DNA from: an uncultured Lachnospiraceae bacterium
GTDB taxonomy: Bacteria; Bacillota; Clostridia; Lachnospirales; Lachnospiraceae
DNA length: 64,000 nt
Direction of reading: 5' to 3'
Assembly: GCA_900550475.1 (NCBI GenBank)
Contig: URSA01000004.1
Coordinates: forward strand, 124,001 to 188,000
The notes beneath the pieces were generated by a model. That model saw nothing but the letters and a program-made list of their open reading frames with translations, was not told the origin of the DNA and ran no database searches. Below, piece by piece: positions 37,191 through 45,131 of the stretch (position 1 is the first letter of the stretch; each line of letters starts with the position of its first letter). The translations under genes and the position numbers were made by a program.

Positions 37191-37233
37191 GGAGAGGAAA
37201 CAGGGAACTTGCAAAGGAAGAGCGGAGAGACAA

Positions 37234-38301
37234 ATGAATCGAAAGAAAAAAGAGATTGCATTCTATATTACCACGGTGTTGAGCTGTCTGGTGGCAATGA
37301 CCGTCGTAGTCATTGCGGCGCTGTTGATTTATGACAGGCTCATAAGAAAAGAGCAGGAGGAGGCGGAACAGGCGGTCGCTGAGGTTGAGGTGATCACCTA
37401 CTCCGAGGACGAGGTGAATCTGATGCTGGCGGAGGCAATCGCCACGGCGGAGAGCCAGACGAGAGAGCAGGTTTCCGGGGAAATCCTCTCCCGGATCCAG
37501 GACAGTCTTACGGGCGGAACCAGCACGGTGGAGACCCTGCGTCCCCTCTATCCGAACGATATTGTGGTGGTGAGCAACGGCAAATTCCATTTTGTACCCA
37601 TCAGGGACGATCTGAAAAAGCACGGTCTTCTGGAGGAGAATCTGGAGGTGCTGGAGAACGGGGAACTGCAGTATGTGCAGGACGGCAATGTGGTGTCCCA
37701 CAAGGGAATTGATGTGTCCCGCTATCAGGGGGATATCGACTGGGAGAAGGTTGCCGCAAGCGGTGTGGAGTACGCCTTTATCCGTGTGGGCGTCAGAGGC
37801 TACGGCGAGGAAGGCAGGATTGTTCTGGACGAAAAATTTGAGGACAATGTGAAGGGAGCCACGGCAGCAGGCGTCAAGGTCGGCGTATACTTCTTCTCGC
37901 AGGCGATCACGGACGAAGAAGCGCTGGAGGAGGCGGATATGGTGCTGGGTGCCATCGAGGGCTATGATGTGACCTATCCCATCGTCTATGATGTGGAAAA
38001 GACCAGCGCCGCCCACGGCAGAATGAACCAGCTCTCCGTGGAAGACCGCACCAGAATGGCGCGCATCTTCGTAGACCGCATCAAGGAAGCGGGCTACACG
38101 CCCATGATCTATTCCAATATGGAAATGTGGAGTGTCTTAATTGACATGGCATCCTTCGAGGACATCGAGAAATGGTTTGCCTACTACAAGACCGACCTCT
38201 ATTTCCCCTACGAGTATGCAGTCTGGCAGTACACCGACAAAGGCACGGTGGACGGCATCAAGGGGGACGTGGATCTGAATATCAGCTTTAAGGAGTGGTA
38301 G
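37234..38301 (+). CDS. Membrane-anchored GH25 lysozyme-family protein
   Basis: 355 residues from the ATG at 37234 (GGAGAG upstream). One N-terminal transmembrane segment (about 8-32) is followed by a helical linker and, from about residue 155, a GH25 muramidase domain. Conserved active-site regions are KGIDVSRYQGDIDW and PIVYDVEKT (the DxE pair). A GYTPMIYSNMEMW segment and the final YAVWQYTDKGTVDGI also match. It is predicted to cut the glycan strands of peptidoglycan from the outside of the membrane. Its position after sigF is suggestive of a sporulation or cell-wall role, but it has its own sigma-A-like promoter. Confidence 0.9.
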   Translation: MNRKKKEIAFYITTVLSCLVAMTVVVIAALLIYDRLIRKEQEEAEQAVAEVEVITYSEDEVNLMLAEAIATAESQTREQVSGEILSRIQDSLTGGTSTVETLRPLYPNDIVVVSNGKFHFVPIRDDLKKHGLLEENLEVLENGELQYVQDGNVVSHKGIDVSRYQGDIDWEKVAASGVEYAFIRVGVRGYGEEGRIVLDEKFEDNVKGATAAGVKVGVYFFSQAITDEEALEEADMVLGAIEGYDVTYPIVYDVEKTSAAHGRMNQLSVEDRTRMARIFVDRIKEAGYTPMIYSNMEMWSVLIDMASFEDIEKWFAYYKTDLYFPYEYAVWQYTDKGTVDGIKGDVDLNISFKEW

Positions 38302-38442
38302 GGGCGAGGGTTTCTGCCCAGGAAATTCTCAATTCTCCGTCGGGCGGACTTGCCATTTTCTGCTCGGTGGGTTCTCAATTCTCTGTCGGGAAATTCTCCG
38401 TTTTTGGCAGGGCAGGTCGCGGGGAGTGATTCTGAAAAAGAG

Positions 38443-38616
38443 ATTGTCTCCCAATAACTTTTTTGCTCTTCCAGATCCCAATTTTTCTCTGATTTTGGGA
38501 TCTGGAAGAAGATTTTTTCTCCGTAGGATACAATTTTGTAGAAAATCGAATTAATTTTGACGTATTTTTGACTAAATTGGGATCTGATAGAAGATTTTTT
38601 TCCACAGGGATACAAT
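38443..38616 (+). repeat. 39-bp module array, locus 1 (three copies)
   Basis: Copies: inverted 38443-38480, direct 38496-38534, direct 38578-38616. A direct copy opens with TGGGATCTG, has an internal GAAGATTTTTTC and closes with GGATACAAT. Spacers are 15 bp (inverted to direct) and 43 bp (direct to direct), exactly as at locus 2. The outer left copy present at locus 2 is missing here. Confidence 0.85.
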
Positions 38617-38618
38617 GC

Positions 38619-38800
38619 AAGAAAAACTAATCCAAGAAAGATCAGCTCAAGAAAAGACCAGCCCAAGAAAGACCGGCCCAGAAAAGACCGGCTCAAGAAA
38701 AGACCAGCCCAAGAAAGACCGGCCCCAAAAAGACCGGCCCAAGAAAGACCGGCCCAGAAAAGACCGGCTCAGAAAAGACCGGCTCATGGAAGATCAATCC
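38619..38800 (+). repeat. 15-bp minisatellite (12 units)
   Basis: Twelve units, ten of 15 bp and two of 16 bp, with core AAGAAAGACCGGCCC and variants AGAAAAGACCGGCTC. It begins 2 bp after the last 39-bp module. The flanking units are more diverged than the central ones, as expected from slippage expansion. Confidence 0.88.
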
Positions 38801-38834
38801 ATAAAAGTCAGTGGCTTTTCCGCAGGAATTAAAA

Positions 38835-39305
38835 CTAAAACCCCTCTTTTCTTCGTAGAATGCGCAGATCCCTGCGCTTTTTTGCATTCTCCCATTCCAT
38901 CTGTTCGCCGGGATCCTCCAAAATGAGGGGCGGCACTGACGCGGGCTTTCCGTCCTCGCCCATGCAGACCATGACAAAGTACGCCCGGTTGATGGGATGT
39001 CTTGTGCCGTCGGCATCTTCCTTGTAGGTGTCCACGCGCACCTCCATGGAGGTGTTGCCCACATAGGTCACGCGCCCGATCAACACAATCACATCATTCA
39101 GGAATACGCCCTCTTTGAATTGCAGATTATCGATGGCAGCGGTTGTCGCATTGTGGCCACAGTGCCTTCTCGCTGTGGCACCCGCCACTTCATCAATCCA
39201 TTCCAACAGACGCCCGCCGAAGAGACGGCCGAAACCGTTGATATCCGGATAAATTACCACACGAAGCTGCTCCGTAATCGAATCAGAAACTTTCTTTGGT
39301 TCCAT
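38835..39305 (-). CDS. Acyl-CoA thioesterase (hotdog fold)
   Basis: 156 residues from the ATG at 39305 (GAGGAAG upstream). It matches the cytosolic acyl-CoA hydrolase family (YciA/BFIT type): NGFGRLFGGRLLEWIDEVAG contains the conserved catalytic Asp/Glu region, followed by ATTAAIDNLQFKEGVFLNDV, RVTYVGNTSMEVRVDTY and AYFVMVCMGEDGKP. It hydrolyses acyl-CoA thioesters; chain-length preference is unknown. It stands alone, convergent to the GH25 gene, with the repeat region lying just past its 3' end. Confidence 0.92.
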   Translation of the reverse strand: MEPKKVSDSITEQLRVVIYPDINGFGRLFGGRLLEWIDEVAGATARRHCGHNATTAAIDNLQFKEGVFLNDVIVLIGRVTYVGNTSMEVRVDTYKEDADGTRHPINRAYFVMVCMGEDGKPASVPPLILEDPGEQMEWENAKKRRDLRILRRKEGF

Positions 39306-39428
39306 CAAAACTTCCTCTTTTCTTTTCCTCCGGTACATTTTATATAATACAGTTTAGTACAGGATGAAAGATTTGGCAAGAGAGGTGGGGAGGGGGATGC
39401 CAACCCCACGACCTGAGACAGGGACGAA

Positions 39429-39770
39429 CTATACCTCCGAATCTGCCAGTCCCTGTGCGTATGCAACCAACTTCATACGGTTTTTGCAGCCTAATCTGCG
39501 GTAATACTTTAACAGAAGATTTCTCTGTTCAATATCTCTTTGGGTGGAATCTGCGTCCATGGCGATATATTGTACATCTGACAAGCCCATGATGTAATCC
39601 ATGCTGGAATTGAAAATTTCTGACATTTTCATAAGGGCGGAAAGACTCGGTAAGTGTTTGTTGTGCTCGTAGGCACTGATCGTTTCCTGCGTGACTTCCA
39701 AGGCAATGCTCAACTGCAATTGAGTGATTCCCTTTTCGCGGCGCAGTTCACGGATTCTGTTCTGGGGCAT
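39429..39770 (-). CDS. XRE-family transcriptional regulator
   Basis: 113 residues. An N-terminal helix-turn-helix (RIRELRREKGITQLQLSIAL, then EVTQETISAYEHNKHLPSL) occupies about 4-60. A helical C-terminal stretch of about 45 residues (RNLLLKYYRRLGCKNRMKLV) perhaps mediates dimer contacts. It is divergent from the LytTR response regulator with an AT-rich 207-bp gap between them, so it may control that system; this is inference. Confidence 0.88.
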   Translation of the reverse strand: MPQNRIRELRREKGITQLQLSIALEVTQETISAYEHNKHLPSLSALMKMSEIFNSSMDYIMGLSDVQYIAMDADSTQRDIEQRNLLLKYYRRLGCKNRMKLVAYAQGLADSEV

Positions 39771-39977
39771 AGGTAAAACATCTCCAATTCTTTAGTTAAA
39801 AACAAGTTATACCAGTATTATACCCAACCTTAGAAAAACTAACACAATATGAAACACTGATTTACTTTCATATACAAGTCAAAACTATAAAATGTATTGC
39901 CTTTTAATGGAATATAATATATACTTGTTTTCTATACAAAAAGACAATATAAAGCAATACAATATAGGGGAATATAT

Positions 39978-40691
39978 ATGAAAATTGCGGTGTGCGATGA
40001 TCAGGAAATATTTCTGGATCAAATGGAGAAAATTCTCGAAAAACAAGAGGAAATTGAAGGGTACAGACTGTTTCAACAGGTGGAAGCGCTGTGGAAGGAC
40101 ATGGAGGAGGGCGCTTCCTATGATGTGATCCTGATGGATATTGAGTGGAAGGGAAAAAACAAAAACGGAATACAATACGCATCGGAGATCAATGAACGAT
40201 TTCCGGACAGCCGCATCGTTTTTGTCACTTCCTACAATGACCGTTACTCGCAGGAAATCTTTTGGGAAAAGGTCAATTTGTGCGGTTTTCTGGTAAAGCC
40301 GGTCAGGGAAGACAATTTGGGAAAGCTTCTGGAGAAAGCAATGAAAGAAAGGACGTCCCGGAGAAAGAAGGCACTTGCGGTGCAATATAAGGGAGGCTTG
40401 GAATCACTGCCGTACAGCAGAATCCTCTATCTTGAGAGTAATGCGCACCAGATTTCCATCGTGCAGCCTCACACTGTGCTTTTTGTGTACGGACGGCTGG
40501 ATGATTATGCGGAAGAGATGAGGGAGGATTTTGTGCGTATTCACAAGAGCTATCTTGTAAACATGCGCTATATCAAACGCTTTGAGCGAAAAAAACTGAT
40601 CCTGCAGAGTGAGGACGCCCTTCCCATCAGCAGATCCATGTATGCGTCCGCCAGACAGCAGTATTTTGATTTTATCAGAAGTCAGGACTAG
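39978..40691 (+). CDS. LytTR-type response regulator (AgrA-like)
   Basis: 237 residues. The receiver domain (1-120) has the acidic pair at CDDQE, the phosphorylated Asp in VILMDIEW (near 54), a Thr/Ser switch in FVTSYND and the Lys in LVKPVRED. A LytTR DNA-binding domain follows (about 138-235: LYLESNAHQISI, FVRIHKSYLVNMRYIKRF). The pair with the GHKL sensor kinase 14 nt downstream resembles AgrA-AgrC systems, but no peptide precursor or AgrB processing gene is next to it. RBS AGGGG lies close to the start. A TATAAT at 39913-39918 is the most plausible -10. Confidence 0.93.
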   Translation: MKIAVCDDQEIFLDQMEKILEKQEEIEGYRLFQQVEALWKDMEEGASYDVILMDIEWKGKNKNGIQYASEINERFPDSRIVFVTSYNDRYSQEIFWEKVNLCGFLVKPVREDNLGKLLEKAMKERTSRRKKALAVQYKGGLESLPYSRILYLESNAHQISIVQPHTVLFVYGRLDDYAEEMREDFVRIHKSYLVNMRYIKRFERKKLILQSEDALPISRSMYASARQQYFDFIRSQD

Positions 40692-40705
40692 GGGAGGGCG
40701 CAGCA

Positions 40706-42010
40706 ATGTTTTACTACATAGGTTGTTTTGTCCTCTGGATGCTGATGCTGCTTGCTGATGCAGTGTGCAGCAGCCTTTCATTTGAACCCAGAAACAAGAA
40801 AAGTCCGAGATGGAAATATGTCGTGTGTCTCATGGCGGCAGAGTTTCCGTTTATGCTGGCTAAGATTCTGGCGGGGAATCATGCTCTGCTGCGAAATGTG
40901 TGTGGGGTCTGCATGTTTTTTTCCGTATTGGTTATCCTCATTTGGCTGTTTGAGGGAGAACTGTGGAAAAAGGTGCTGTTTCGCATATTATTAGTCGCTT
41001 TCTCCTTTTTAGCGGAAATGATTACCATGGGGATCTTAAAAGACGAGATAGCGGATCAGCTCGGAAAGACGTATTTCGGAACGCCCTTGACGCTGACCTT
41101 AAGCCTGTATGTTTTTACAATCACGCTGTTGTTCTACTTTCTTCTGTGTATTGTCAAAAAGAAGATATTTGACAGAAAACCCTATTCCATGAAGAGTTTC
41201 CTGGTATTCTGTGTTTTTCCCATCAATCAGATTCTGCTGATGCTCTCGTTCAACGAAGCTGCATATACGGCAAGCAAGGTCAATGTTGCGGAGGCGTGGC
41301 TTGGGGCGGCTATCGGGATTCTGGCTGATATGCTCCTGTTCTATACCCTGACAAAGCAGCAGGACATGCTGGAGGTCTCCCGCAGACTGCACGCGGTGGA
41401 AAAGGCGTGGGAGGTGGAGCAGAACCATTACAGGGAGATTGAGGCGAGACGGGAGGAGCTTGCGAGAATCCGCCATGACATGAATGAACAGCTCTATATT
41501 ATGAGTCAGCTTCTGAAGAACGAGGACTATGACAAGGTACACGACATGCTGGGCACACTGGCGGTTTACATGGAATCTACGCGGGAGTGCGTGTATTGCG
41601 GGGATTCGGTGGTCAATGCAGTCATGGCGGAAAATGAGAAGATCTGTGAGGAAAAACGGATCCGCCTGATCCATGAGCTGCTGATTCCCTATCCTCTGAA
41701 GCTGAATCCCGTGGCGGTTTGCAGCATCTTTTCCAATCTGATGCGAAACGCCGTGGCGGCTGCCGAAAAGGTGCAAAATTCTCCCTTTGTGGAAATCAAG
41801 GCATCCCTGCAGGGAGGGTATTTGTCCGTGGCTACAAAAAACAGCTATATCCCACAGAAAAAGACGGACAGAAAGGGGTACGGACAAAGCATACTGCGAA
41901 GTCTCGCGGAACAGTACAACGGCAGCATGGTGGTGGATGAGGGCGACGGCTGCTACCGGGTGAGCGTGATTGTGGAAAATAAAAACGAAAAACGTGTAAA
42001 TAAATATTGA
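40706..42010 (+). CDS. GHKL sensor histidine kinase (AgrC-like)
   Basis: 434 residues. Six hydrophobic segments (about 3-210) form the sensor. A cytoplasmic coiled coil then carries the phospho-accepting His in ARIRHDMNEQL (near 262), followed by a GHKL ATPase domain with N-box FSNLMRNAVAAAE (near 345) and a KGYGQSILR G-box. The stop codon lies inside the promoter of the next gene. The 3' end contains one copy of a 19-bp direct repeat (41981-41999). The likely stimulus is an extracellular peptide or envelope signal, by family analogy only. Confidence 0.92.
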   Translation: MFYYIGCFVLWMLMLLADAVCSSLSFEPRNKKSPRWKYVVCLMAAEFPFMLAKILAGNHALLRNVCGVCMFFSVLVILIWLFEGELWKKVLFRILLVAFSFLAEMITMGILKDEIADQLGKTYFGTPLTLTLSLYVFTITLLFYFLLCIVKKKIFDRKPYSMKSFLVFCVFPINQILLMLSFNEAAYTASKVNVAEAWLGAAIGILADMLLFYTLTKQQDMLEVSRRLHAVEKAWEVEQNHYREIEARREELARIRHDMNEQLYIMSQLLKNEDYDKVHDMLGTLAVYMESTRECVYCGDSVVNAVMAENEKICEEKRIRLIHELLIPYPLKLNPVAVCSIFSNLMRNAVAAAEKVQNSPFVEIKASLQGGYLSVATKNSYIPQKKTDRKGYGQSILRSLAEQYNGSMVVDEGDGCYRVSVIVENKNEKRVNKY

Positions 42011-42062
42011 AAACAGTTCTTGGATTGGGTATAATAAAAAGGCAAAAACGAAAAACGTGTAA
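41981..42062 (+). repeat. 19-bp direct repeat at the edge of the AT-rich segment
   Basis: AAAAACGAAAAACGTGTAA occurs exactly at 41981-41999 (inside the kinase gene end) and at 42044-42062, 63 bp apart. The second copy is just before the AAA ATPase gene. Confidence 0.9.
42007..42035 (+). promoter_or_regulatory. Promoter for the AAA ATPase gene
   Basis: TTGAAA (42007-42012), 17-bp spacer, TATAAT (42030-42035). The -35 overlaps the stop codon of the upstream kinase gene. Confidence 0.75.
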
Positions 42063-42080
42063 TTATAGACGGAGGCAGCT

Positions 42081-43238
42081 ATGAAACTGTTAAAGATAGC
42101 AATAAATGGATTGCCACACTTCAAGAACAGGCTGGATATAGACTTTGTGGCATTACAGAGAGTGGATGATTACGACAAAGAGCGGCTCTGCCATGTCTTT
42201 TCAAACATATATGTAAATAAAGCAATTTCGTTTGTGGGTATTAATGCATCCGGAAAGACAACAATCTTGAGAGCAATCTCATTTGTAATGAAAATGCTCA
42301 ACAATGAATCTTTAAATAACATTCGCTCCAAAGCGATTCTTGATGATATGGATGATAATCATCAGGTGATTATTACAACTTATTTTTATGACGGACATGA
42401 TGTAAACAAGCTGGAAACCGCTATCGTTAAAGAAATAAGCGAGGTGGACGGAAGCGAAAAGCTGATTATAAAAGATGAGAAATTGTGGTCAAAGGATGGT
42501 GCAAGGGTAAAGACGAAGAAAAACCTGTTTGACTTTACTGAGACTGATTTAAAGCAGAAACGTGACAAAAACGAGCAGTATCTGATGGACGACGTAAGTA
42601 TTATTGTGGCAGAGAACAAAAAGAAAAATATGAGTCTTTTCATCTGTGATATGCTGGAATGGACGGATCACAATACTTTAAATGTTCTTGGAAGATTCCC
42701 GAAGGAATTGTTGACTTTTTTGGATCCCAGTATTGAGTACCTTGAGTGTAGCCTAAAAGAAAAAAAAGTAGATATCCGGCTGAAATTTTATGGTAAAGAG
42801 GAGATTGCAATTAACAGTCTCACAGTATTGGAAAATTATCTGTCTTCCGGAACCATAAAGGGATTAGGTGTGTTTATGAGTGCAACATTTTCGTTTGCCG
42901 AAGGAGGATATCTGATTGTTGATGAAATAGAAAATCATTTTAACCGAGAAATTGTCGCCACATTAATACGTTTTTTCATGGATGAAAAAGTGAATAAGAG
43001 CGGTGCAACGATTTTGTTTTCGACCCACTATTCAGAGATATTGGATGAATTTGACAGGAATGACAGTATCTATATTGTCAGAAATAAAGAGGGGATAGGA
43101 GTAGAAAATTTGTCCAACATTTTGAAACGAAACGATATCAAAAAAAGTGAAGTTTATGATAGCGGTTATCTCGGAGGAACTGTGCCTGCATATGAGGCCT
43201 ATATGGCACTGAAAAAAGTCTTGAGCAGTGTTAAATAG
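42081..43238 (+). CDS. AAA family ATPase (abortive-infection / OLD-like)
   Basis: 385 residues, AT-rich compared with its neighbours. SMC/OLD-type ATPase: N-terminal strand LKIAINGLPHFKN, Walker A VGINASGKTT (about 54-63), a long middle region, a signature-like LSSGTIKGLGV near 256, Walker B GGYLIVDEIENHF (near 280), and a H-loop in ILFSTHYSEIL. This family (AAA_15/AAA_21) is frequent in phage-defence pairs with a small Toprim- or nuclease-like partner. The following gene starts like such a partner but stops after 40 codons, so the system looks broken. A defence role is inference from family and context. Confidence 0.85.
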   Translation: MKLLKIAINGLPHFKNRLDIDFVALQRVDDYDKERLCHVFSNIYVNKAISFVGINASGKTTILRAISFVMKMLNNESLNNIRSKAILDDMDDNHQVIITTYFYDGHDVNKLETAIVKEISEVDGSEKLIIKDEKLWSKDGARVKTKKNLFDFTETDLKQKRDKNEQYLMDDVSIIVAENKKKNMSLFICDMLEWTDHNTLNVLGRFPKELLTFLDPSIEYLECSLKEKKVDIRLKFYGKEEIAINSLTVLENYLSSGTIKGLGVFMSATFSFAEGGYLIVDEIENHFNREIVATLIRFFMDEKVNKSGATILFSTHYSEILDEFDRNDSIYIVRNKEGIGVENLSNILKRNDIKKSEVYDSGYLGGTVPAYEAYMALKKVLSSVK

Positions 43239-43249
43239 GGGGCTTTAGT

Positions 43250-43372
43250 ATGGGGAAATATATAGCATGTATATGTGAAGGCGGTGCAGAACGGGCAATA
43301 ATTGATTTGCTGCTGGATAATCATAAATTAATTTTTGAACGTGAAGAATTGATGGTATCCTCCGTTTTGTAG
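43250..43372 (+). pseudogene. Truncated partner gene of the AAA ATPase
   Basis: The frame begins 11 nt after the ATPase gene and reads MGKYIACICEGGAERAIIDL and on to FEREELM, then a stop at 43370. Its opening (strand, CEGGAE, long helix) resembles the start of the Toprim/DUF4276-like partner proteins that follow such ATPases, which normally run to about 180-200 residues. No continuation was seen in the other two frames downstream, so this is a deletion remnant rather than a single frameshift. Confidence 0.6.
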
Positions 43373-43512
43373 GTAATATCTGTGATTTACAGTGTTTCAG
43401 GTGCAATGTTAAGCGCACTGTTTTCAAATGTAAACGGGCAAAAGAATAACCACCGGTTTTTGATGTGTCGGTGGTCAGCGTTAATTCGGATTTTGGCGGT
43501 AAAACGCAAACA

Positions 43513-43539
43513 GGCGGAAAACTTTTTAAGCTTTCCGCC
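43513..43539 (-). terminator. Hairpin after the PocR gene
   Basis: GGCGGAAA/TTTCCGCC stem with an 11-nt loop, lying 36 bp past the end of the minus-strand gene. On that strand it is followed by TGTTTGCGTTTT, a weak T-rich tail. Confidence 0.5.
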
Positions 43540-43574
43540 CATTCATTATACAATATGATTTCTCTGTATTCGTT

Positions 43575-44348
43575 TCACTGGTTAAGGTGCGTGATGGTTT
43601 CGCCCAGAGCATTCAGGTTGGCGGTGATCTCCGCGCTGGTGGTTGCCATGCCCTTGGCGAGCTTCTGTACTTCGTCGGCAACGACGGAGAAACCGCGGCC
43701 GTGCTCGCCTGCTCTGGCAGCCTCGATGGAGGCGTTGAGTGCAAGGATTTGCTGGCGTTTGCTGTATCCCTCGATTTGTTTGGTGCGCTCGTTGGCGGCT
43801 ACGATCTGGGAGGCAGCAACGGCGATGCCGTCCTTCAGCTCGTTGACAAGCGCCTCATTGCGCATGTTGGCGTAGCTTGCGCGCACAAACATGTTGATTA
43901 CGTCGCCCAGCAGATTGGCGGATGCGTCAATTTGTTCCCTGGTCTTTACGTTTACCTTGTGGAGTGCGTCGATGTATCTGTCCTCGTTGATGCTAAGTTC
44001 TCTTGCGGTTGCACGGAATTTCTGCTCGTCGGGATGCTCCGGGAGCACCTGACCGCCGATGATGCTTCCGAGTACGGTTCCGTCGTCGAGGGTGATGGGA
44101 ATGCCGAAGTCTACCAGTCCGGCGTGGCAGGGGTATACACCCGTTCCCTCACGATCACATTTTTCGCAGCGTTTCTTTCCCTCTGCGCTGCCGCGGGTCA
44201 AGTCGATGCAGAACTCGGTAAAGTTGTAGCAGTCGCTGATATACTTTCCGTCCGCGCCAACCGCTACAGTAGCAAGTCCTGTGCTGACTGCCCAGTGCCT
44301 CATAATCTGCTCAAATTTCTCCATGTCGCAAAAATCCTGGATTTTCAT
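43575..44348 (-). CDS. PocR sensory domain fused to a short methyl-accepting signalling segment
   Basis: 257 residues, no membrane segment. Residues about 5-165 are a PocR-type sensory domain (MRHWAVSTGLATVAVGADGK, CIDLTRGSAEGKKRCEKCD, GLVDFGIPITLDDGTVLGSI), which in other proteins binds small organic ligands. Residues about 195-257 carry the chemoreceptor hairpin tip (ILALNASIEAARAGEHGRGF, VVADEVQKLA) but end soon after, so the coiled coil is much shorter than in a full receptor. It may be a soluble sensor feeding CheA or another partner. The nearest genes are unrelated (spoVA). Confidence 0.85.
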   Translation of the reverse strand: MKIQDFCDMEKFEQIMRHWAVSTGLATVAVGADGKYISDCYNFTEFCIDLTRGSAEGKKRCEKCDREGTGVYPCHAGLVDFGIPITLDDGTVLGSIIGGQVLPEHPDEQKFRATARELSINEDRYIDALHKVNVKTREQIDASANLLGDVINMFVRASYANMRNEALVNELKDGIAVAASQIVAANERTKQIEGYSKRQQILALNASIEAARAGEHGRGFSVVADEVQKLAKGMATTSAEITANLNALGETITHLNQ

Positions 44349-44436
44349 GGTGTTCTCCTTTGTAGCTTTTTCTTTATTTTAACATAGTTGAGGGAGTGAG
44401 ACAAGGTTGCGAAAACGGTTTCGCACTCTTAAAAAT

Positions 44437-44466
44437 GTATATTTTTCAAAACATTTGGGTATGTTA
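44437..44466 (+). promoter_or_regulatory. Sigma-G-like promoter of spoVAA
   Basis: GTATA (44437-44441), 18-bp spacer, TATGTTA (44460-44466) fits the forespore consensus GHATR-N17/18-CATNHTA with one mismatch at the first -10 base. It would give a leader of about 30 nt. Inferred by eye. Confidence 0.5.
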
Positions 44467-44501
44467 TCGCTCAGCAACTGTTTACGGAAAGGCTGGTGCA
44501 T

Positions 44502-45131
44502 ATGGCAGGAACGGTATGTTACATCAAGTTGAATCAGAATGTTGAGGTTATGTCGGAAGATGTATACATGAAGGACGCGGGAAGCGTCTATTGCGCGGAC
44601 AAAACGGTGGCAGCCAAGGTAAAGAGTATGCGGATTCACAAGTTTCAGGAGAAGGATTGCAAGCGGTGTGTGATCAGTGTGCTCAAAATTACGGAGATGA
44701 TAGAGCAGATGTGCCCGCAGGTGACGGTGGAGAGCGTGGGAGAGAGCGATGTGGTAGCGGAGTGGGTCAAGGTAAATAAGCACAAGGGAACCGCACAGCT
44801 TTTCAAGATCATCCTGGTTGCGATTATCAGCTTTTTCGGCACGGCGTTTACCATCATGGCATATCACAATGATATCGGCATTGCGGATGTGTTTGCACAG
44901 ATTCACAGGCTGGTCATGGGCAGTGATCCGGAAGGGGTATCTGCGCTGGAGGTGGCGTATTCAGCGGGACTTTCCATAGGAATTATTGTGTTCTTTAATC
45001 ATGTGGGCGGCAGGCGGCTCACGAAGGATCCTACGCCGATCGAGGTGGAGATGCGGAAATATGAGACAGATGTGAACACGGCGCTTGTGGACACCGCCGA
45101 AAGAGAGGGCAAAATCATTGATGTGGAATAG
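44502..45131 (+). CDS. spoVAA: Stage V sporulation protein AA
   Basis: 209 residues from the ATG at 44502 (GGAAAGG upstream). An N-terminal soluble domain (about 1-105) and two transmembrane segments (about 107-125 and 155-172) are present, with the family hallmark SAGLSIGIIVFFNHVGGRRL followed by DPTPIEVEMRKYETDVN. SpoVA proteins form the inner-membrane system that moves dipicolinic acid into the forespore and out at germination. It is the first gene of spoVAA-AB-AC; its end overlaps spoVAB. Confidence 0.92.
   Translation: MAGTVCYIKLNQNVEVMSEDVYMKDAGSVYCADKTVAAKVKSMRIHKFQEKDCKRCVISVLKITEMIEQMCPQVTVESVGESDVVAEWVKVNKHKGTAQLFKIILVAIISFFGTAFTIMAYHNDIGIADVFAQIHRLVMGSDPEGVSALEVAYSAGLSIGIIVFFNHVGGRRLTKDPTPIEVEMRKYETDVNTALVDTAEREGKIIDVE

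Larger units (their letters stand above)
38302..38834. other. 533-bp intergenic region packed with three kinds of repeat
   Basis: Between convergent genes. It holds, in order, a 19-bp repeat (TTCTCAATTCTCCGTCGGG at 38326 and, with one change, 38372), three copies of a 39-bp module (38443-38616), and a 15-bp minisatellite (38619-38800). Open frames across the minisatellite encode only pentapeptide repeats and are unlikely to be genes. Confidence 0.7.

Noticed and set aside
38619..38800. Possible CRISPR array
   Set aside because: The 15-bp units are directly adjacent with no unique spacers, and no cas genes are present.
38615..38926. Open frame coding KDRPK-type pentapeptide repeats
   Set aside because: It is a by-product of the 15-bp minisatellite, has no ribosome site and ends inside the thioesterase gene on the other strand.
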